Source: an uncultured Desulfarculaceae bacterium
GTDB taxonomy: Bacteria; Desulfobacterota; Desulfarculia; Desulfarculales; Desulfarculaceae
DNA length: 14,605 nt
Assembly: GCA_937908275.1 (NCBI GenBank)
Contig: CALERA010000108.1
Span: 1 to 14,605, forward strand
Reading direction: 5' to 3'
In this document: one piece after another, positions 11,821-14,605 of the stretch
Layout: every line of letters begins with the position of its first letter
How positions within the stretch are numbered: position 1 is the stretch's first letter
The notes under the pieces: model-generated
Databases searched by the model: none
What the model was told of the DNA's origin: nothing
Seen by the model: the letters and a program-made list of their open reading frames with translations, nothing else
Translations under genes and position numbers: made by a program

Positions 11821-12890
11821 TGGCTTTTGCATTCACGAAAGCCGAGCGGAAAAAGGCCAAGCTTCGATTGGCCTTATGCGGCCCGAGCGGAAGCGGCAAG
11901 ACCTTTTCCTCGCTGCTCATTGCCAAGGGCATCGGCGGACGGGTGGCCATGATCGACACTGAGCGCGGATCGGGAGAGCTCTACGCCGATAACCCCAAAA
12001 TTGGAATAGAGTATTTCACCGTTCAGTTCACCCCGCCGTACACGCCACAGCGCGCGATTGAGGCCATCAAGGCTGCCCAGGCCGCCGGATTTGACGTTGT
12101 TATTTTTGACTCCCTTTCCCACGTCTGGATGGGCGAGGGAGGCATGCTCGAAATGGTGGACATGGCCGCGAAGGGCAACCGCGGGAACAGCTTCGCCGGC
12201 TGGAAGGAAATCCGCCCCCACGAAAAGAAGTTCCTGGACGCAATCACGGGCACGGATATCCACATCATCGCCACCATGCGCACCAAAACGGCCTGGGAAG
12301 TCGAAAAGGATGATCGAGGCAGGAACCGCCCAGTGAAGGTGGGACTCAAGCCCGAGCAAAGAGAAGGAATCGAGTACGAGTTTACGCTTACCTTGGATTT
12401 GGCGGTTGATGGCCATGTGGCCACAGCCAGCAAAGACCGCACCGACCTTTTCATGGGCACCCATTTCGTCCCCGGCGAGGAAACCGGTCGTCAACTAATA
12501 GGCTGGTTCAATAGCGCGAAAGATATTCCCGCCGGCACCGGCCAGGGCTCCACAACTACCCCTGCGGAGGCGGCCAGTGCGCCACCCCAGGGCCAGGATA
12601 AACCGGCCTATAACGATCCCCTGGGCGCTGGCGTGAAGGAACCGGGCGCTGGTCAGAACGCCACTCATAATCCTCCCGCCCAAAGCCCCCAAGGTACGCC
12701 CCGCCCCCGCACCGTTGGCGAGGCCCGAACCGCAATCTGGAACAAGCTGATGGCTGAGGTCGGCAACGACCCGGAAAAGGCCGCGGTGCGCCTGAGTGAG
12801 TTGGCTGACGGGGTTTGCCGGGCCGAGGACCTGATTCCCGCAGTCGCAAAGGAAGTATGGAACATGCTGAACCAGGAGCAAGGCAAGTGA
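11820..12890 (+). CDS. Sak4-like AAA ATPase (phage recombination)
   Basis: A 356-residue RecA/Rad51-core ATPase. Walker A is GPSGSGKT (residues 21-28) and Walker B is FDVVIFDS (91-98), with TMRTKT (152-157) as a likely sensor region. The domain to about 235 matches the phage AAA_24/Sak4 type, which promotes single-strand annealing with the cognate SSB. A long Pro/Gly/Thr-rich linker (about 235-300) leads to a C-terminal helical domain (EARTAIWNKLMAEVGNDPEK onward), which may bind a partner. The ATG at 11820 overlaps the upstream stop; the end overlaps the next gene by four bases. The ssb gene three places downstream supports a recombination module. Confidence 0.83.
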   Translation: MAFAFTKAERKKAKLRLALCGPSGSGKTFSSLLIAKGIGGRVAMIDTERGSGELYADNPKIGIEYFTVQFTPPYTPQRAIEAIKAAQAAGFDVVIFDSLSHVWMGEGGMLEMVDMAAKGNRGNSFAGWKEIRPHEKKFLDAITGTDIHIIATMRTKTAWEVEKDDRGRNRPVKVGLKPEQREGIEYEFTLTLDLAVDGHVATASKDRTDLFMGTHFVPGEETGRQLIGWFNSAKDIPAGTGQGSTTTPAEAASAPPQGQDKPAYNDPLGAGVKEPGAGQNATHNPPAQSPQGTPRPRTVGEARTAIWNKLMAEVGNDPEKAAVRLSELADGVCRAEDLIPAVAKEVWNMLNQEQGK

Positions 12891-14197
12891 AAATCGAGAG
12901 CCTGAGCGTCACCAACGTCAAGGGAGCGCGCGAGATTTACATCCTCGCCAATCCTGTCTGCAATGAGTTGGGCGGCAAGAACTACCAGGGCAAATCCTCC
13001 GTCCTGGACAGCATTGTCCTGGCCCTGGGCGGCAAGAGGGCCATCCCCAAGGACCCCATCACCCACGGCGGGGACCGGGCCGAGGTGGTGCTGGAGACGG
13101 ACGACTTCGTGGTCAACCGGCTCATCACTCCCGACAAGGACGGCAAGGGCTACGACACCAGGCTCAAGGTGATGAGCAAGGGGGTCGGCGATTTCAAGCA
13201 GCGGGACTTGGACGCCCTGCTGGGAGGTTTCGCTTTCGACCCCCTGGCCTTCGCCCGGCTCAAGTCGGCAGACCAGATCGCGCAGCTCAAGGTGCTGGCC
13301 GGCCCGGAGGTCTGCGCGGAGCTGAACCGGCTCGGCTCCGAGATCGAGCAATGGGAGCAAGAGCGCCTGCTGGCCGGGCGCGAAATCAAGGCCATCGGCG
13401 ATATCAAGCCGGTGGATCCGGTGGAGGCGGTGGACGCCGCCGCGCTGGTCAAGGAGCGGCAAGCCATCCTGGATCACAACCAGGCCCAGGCAGCCCGGGC
13501 TAAGGCCATCGACGAGGCCCAGGAAGCGGCGGACAAGGCCGCGTCGAAGGTGGCCGCGGCGCGCGAGGCCCTGAAACAAGCCCTGGCCGAGGAAAAGGAC
13601 GCCCGGGCCGCCCTGGACGCCCTGCCCCTGGCCGAGGAACCCCAGGACACCGCCAAGCTTGACGAAAAGCTTGGGCGGCTCAACGAGATCAACGAGAAGG
13701 CGGCCGCCTACAAGGCTTACCTGGTCCGGGTGGAGAAGCACCGGAGCCAGCAGGCCTGGCACGAAGAGGCCGGCGAGAAAATCAAGGCCCTGCGCAAGCA
13801 GCGCCAGGAAACCTTTGCCGCCGCGGCCCTGCCCCTGCCCGGCCTGCGCTACGACGACGGCGCCCAGGAACTCTACTTCCAAGACACTCCGTTCAGCCAG
13901 CTTTCCAGCGCCGAGCAGTATCGGGTCAGCGCGGCCATTGGCATGGCCAGCCTGCCGCCGCTCACCAGCGACCGGCCGCACCTGCGCATCATGATCATCC
14001 GCGACGGCTCCCTGCTGGACGACGGCAGTTTCGAGGAGATCAAGGCCCTGGCCGAGGAATACGGGTGCCAGCTTTGGGTGGAGACGGTTGGCGAGGGCCA
14101 CGGCGACGCCATCCTGATCGAGGAAGGGCGAACCGTCTCCCTGGAGGCTTGGCTGGCCAAGCGCGCGGCCGAGCGCGAAGCCAGGAAGGCGGCCTAG
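12887..14197 (+). CDS. SMC/RecF-like AAA ATPase
   Basis: A 436-residue ATPase of the SMC/Rad50/RecF type. It begins with the usual first strand (MKIESLSVTNVKGAREIYI) and Walker A, GGKNYQGKSS (29-38). A long Ala/Glu/Lys-rich coiled coil occupies about 140-310, with a likely turn near 245-255. The C-terminal half has a signature-like QLSSAEQYRV (338-347) and HLRIMIIRDGSLLDDGSFEE where Walker B and D-loop are expected; the usual DE is replaced by RD. Such proteins recur beside phage recombinases and may act in DNA end processing or replication. GTG at 12887 overlaps the upstream stop (GTGA) and has AGGAG upstream. Confidence 0.82.
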   Translation: MKIESLSVTNVKGAREIYILANPVCNELGGKNYQGKSSVLDSIVLALGGKRAIPKDPITHGGDRAEVVLETDDFVVNRLITPDKDGKGYDTRLKVMSKGVGDFKQRDLDALLGGFAFDPLAFARLKSADQIAQLKVLAGPEVCAELNRLGSEIEQWEQERLLAGREIKAIGDIKPVDPVEAVDAAALVKERQAILDHNQAQAARAKAIDEAQEAADKAASKVAAAREALKQALAEEKDARAALDALPLAEEPQDTAKLDEKLGRLNEINEKAAAYKAYLVRVEKHRSQQAWHEEAGEKIKALRKQRQETFAAAALPLPGLRYDDGAQELYFQDTPFSQLSSAEQYRVSAAIGMASLPPLTSDRPHLRIMIIRDGSLLDDGSFEEIKALAEEYGCQLWVETVGEGHGDAILIEEGRTVSLEAWLAKRAAEREARKAA

Positions 14198-14503
14198 ATG
14201 GCGCACAACGTTCTCACCTGCGTTTATTGCGGTATGGCCTATCCGGAAGGAACCCCTCCGGCCGGTGCGCAAATCCTGACCGACCATATCAAGGTCTGCC
14301 CAAAGCACCCCTTGCGTGCTGCGGAGGCCAAGATTGCTACCTTGCGATCAGCCCTTGAGGGACTGATGGGTGGTCCGTCTTCAAAAGAAGAGCTGGAACA
14401 GATGGAGGTTGCGCTTCGCACGTTGAACTTCGCTGCGCCAGACAAGGACAAGGTTGCTGCCATCAACGCCATCCATGCTCTTCTTGACACGATGGAGGCC
14501 TAA
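14198..14503 (+). CDS. zinc-finger-like phage protein
   Basis: A 101-residue protein. The N-terminus has [15 protein letters not shown] then [12 protein letters not shown], a CX2C...HX4C zinc site followed by a helix ([20 protein letters not shown]) and a C-terminal helical pair that ends [16 protein letters not shown] recognise this as a frequent small protein in phage recombination and replication operons, function unknown. It starts on the base after the ATPase stop and ends two bases before ssb, so it is co-translated with them. Confidence 0.78.
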   Translation: MAHNVLTCVYCGMAYPEGTPPAGAQILTDHIKVCPKHPLRAAEAKIATLRSALEGLMGGPSSKEELEQMEVALRTLNFAAPDKDKVAAINAIHALLDTMEA

Positions 14504-14505
14504 AG

Positions 14506-14605
14506 ATGGCGCGCGGGGTTAACAAGGTCATCCTGGTCGGCAACCTGGGGGCGGACCCGGAGATGAAGTACACCCCCAGCGGGACGCCCATCTGCACCTT
14601 CCGCC
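14506..14605 (+). CDS. ssb: single-stranded DNA-binding protein, 5' end
   Basis: The first 33 codons of an [23 protein letters not shown] followed by [13 protein letters not shown], the conserved first strands of the OB-fold. The gene runs off the window. It would coat single-stranded DNA during phage replication and serve as partner for the Sak4-like protein upstream. A GGAGG lies about nine bases before the ATG, inside the end of the previous gene. Whether the C-terminal acidic tip is present cannot be seen. Confidence 0.93.
   Translation, partial: MARGVNKVILVGNLGADPEMKYTPSGTPICTFR

Noticed and set aside
12665..14308. A 547-codon open frame on the minus strand
   Set aside because: It is antisense to the Sak4-like and SMC-like genes, which have clear motifs and ribosome sites; long antisense frames are common in GC-rich coding DNA.
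1..14605. CRISPR array, transposase or insertion sequence
   Set aside because: No regularly spaced repeats, no transposase motif and no terminal inverted repeats were found on reading both strands.

Overview
The window is the integrase end and early region of a temperate tailed-phage genome, almost certainly a prophage. It begins with the 3' part of a tRNA-Cys(GCA) gene (the probable left attachment site). A terminator and a tyrosine integrase reading back toward the tRNA follow. The GC-rich host-like codon use, a tRNA gene with encoded CCA, and the style of the small phage genes would fit a prophage of a GC-rich proteobacterium such as a Desulfovibrio-like deltaproteobacterium. That assignment is an impression, not a demonstrated fact.

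Layout. Positions 98-9778 are read leftward: integrase, a small coiled-coil protein, three hypothetical or enzymatic genes including a radical SAM protein, a DNA methyltransferase of the N4C/N6A type, a DUF4031-like protein with an odd N-terminus, and then a tightly overlapping train of small accessory genes. The train includes a Phage-ABA-sandwich-like protein, an Ead/Ea22-like protein, a winged-helix-like protein, a class I SAM methyltransferase, a Mor-like activator and a zinc-ribbon protein. Most junctions are overlaps of 1-11 bases, so this looks like one translationally coupled operon. A good candidate promoter for it (TTGACA, 17 bases, TAGCCT) lies at 8589-8617. Next comes an AT-richer lipoprotein gene that looks like a late insertion (a moron), followed by a CI-type repressor.

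The control region at about 9779-9861 separates the leftward CI-type repressor from a rightward ribbon-helix-helix regulator. The rightward side continues with a CII-like regulator, three small genes (one a 35-residue membrane peptide), and a structured stretch of about 365 bases with no convincing protein gene. A recombination module follows: a Cys-rich small protein, a Sak4-like AAA ATPase, an SMC/RecF-like ATPase, a zinc-finger phage protein and the start of single-stranded DNA-binding protein.

The least ordinary things are non-coding. (1) A 177-base RNA candidate at 11424-11600 has a perfect tRNA-like top (8-bp acceptor-like stem abutting a textbook T-arm, with two linking bases and a 4-bp D-like arm) but about 120 bases of other helices where an anticodon arm should be, and no tag reading frame. 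(2) Just upstream lies a perfect 6+6-bp H-type pseudoknot. (3) A perfect 28-base repeat sits in the 5' leader of the leftward operon and again in the rightward transcript, oriented so that the rightward RNA is exactly complementary to the leader right next to the Shine-Dalgarno sequence. Also notable are a C5-methyltransferase motif I welded onto DUF4031, and an orphan membrane-helix coding remnant next to the lipoprotein insertion.
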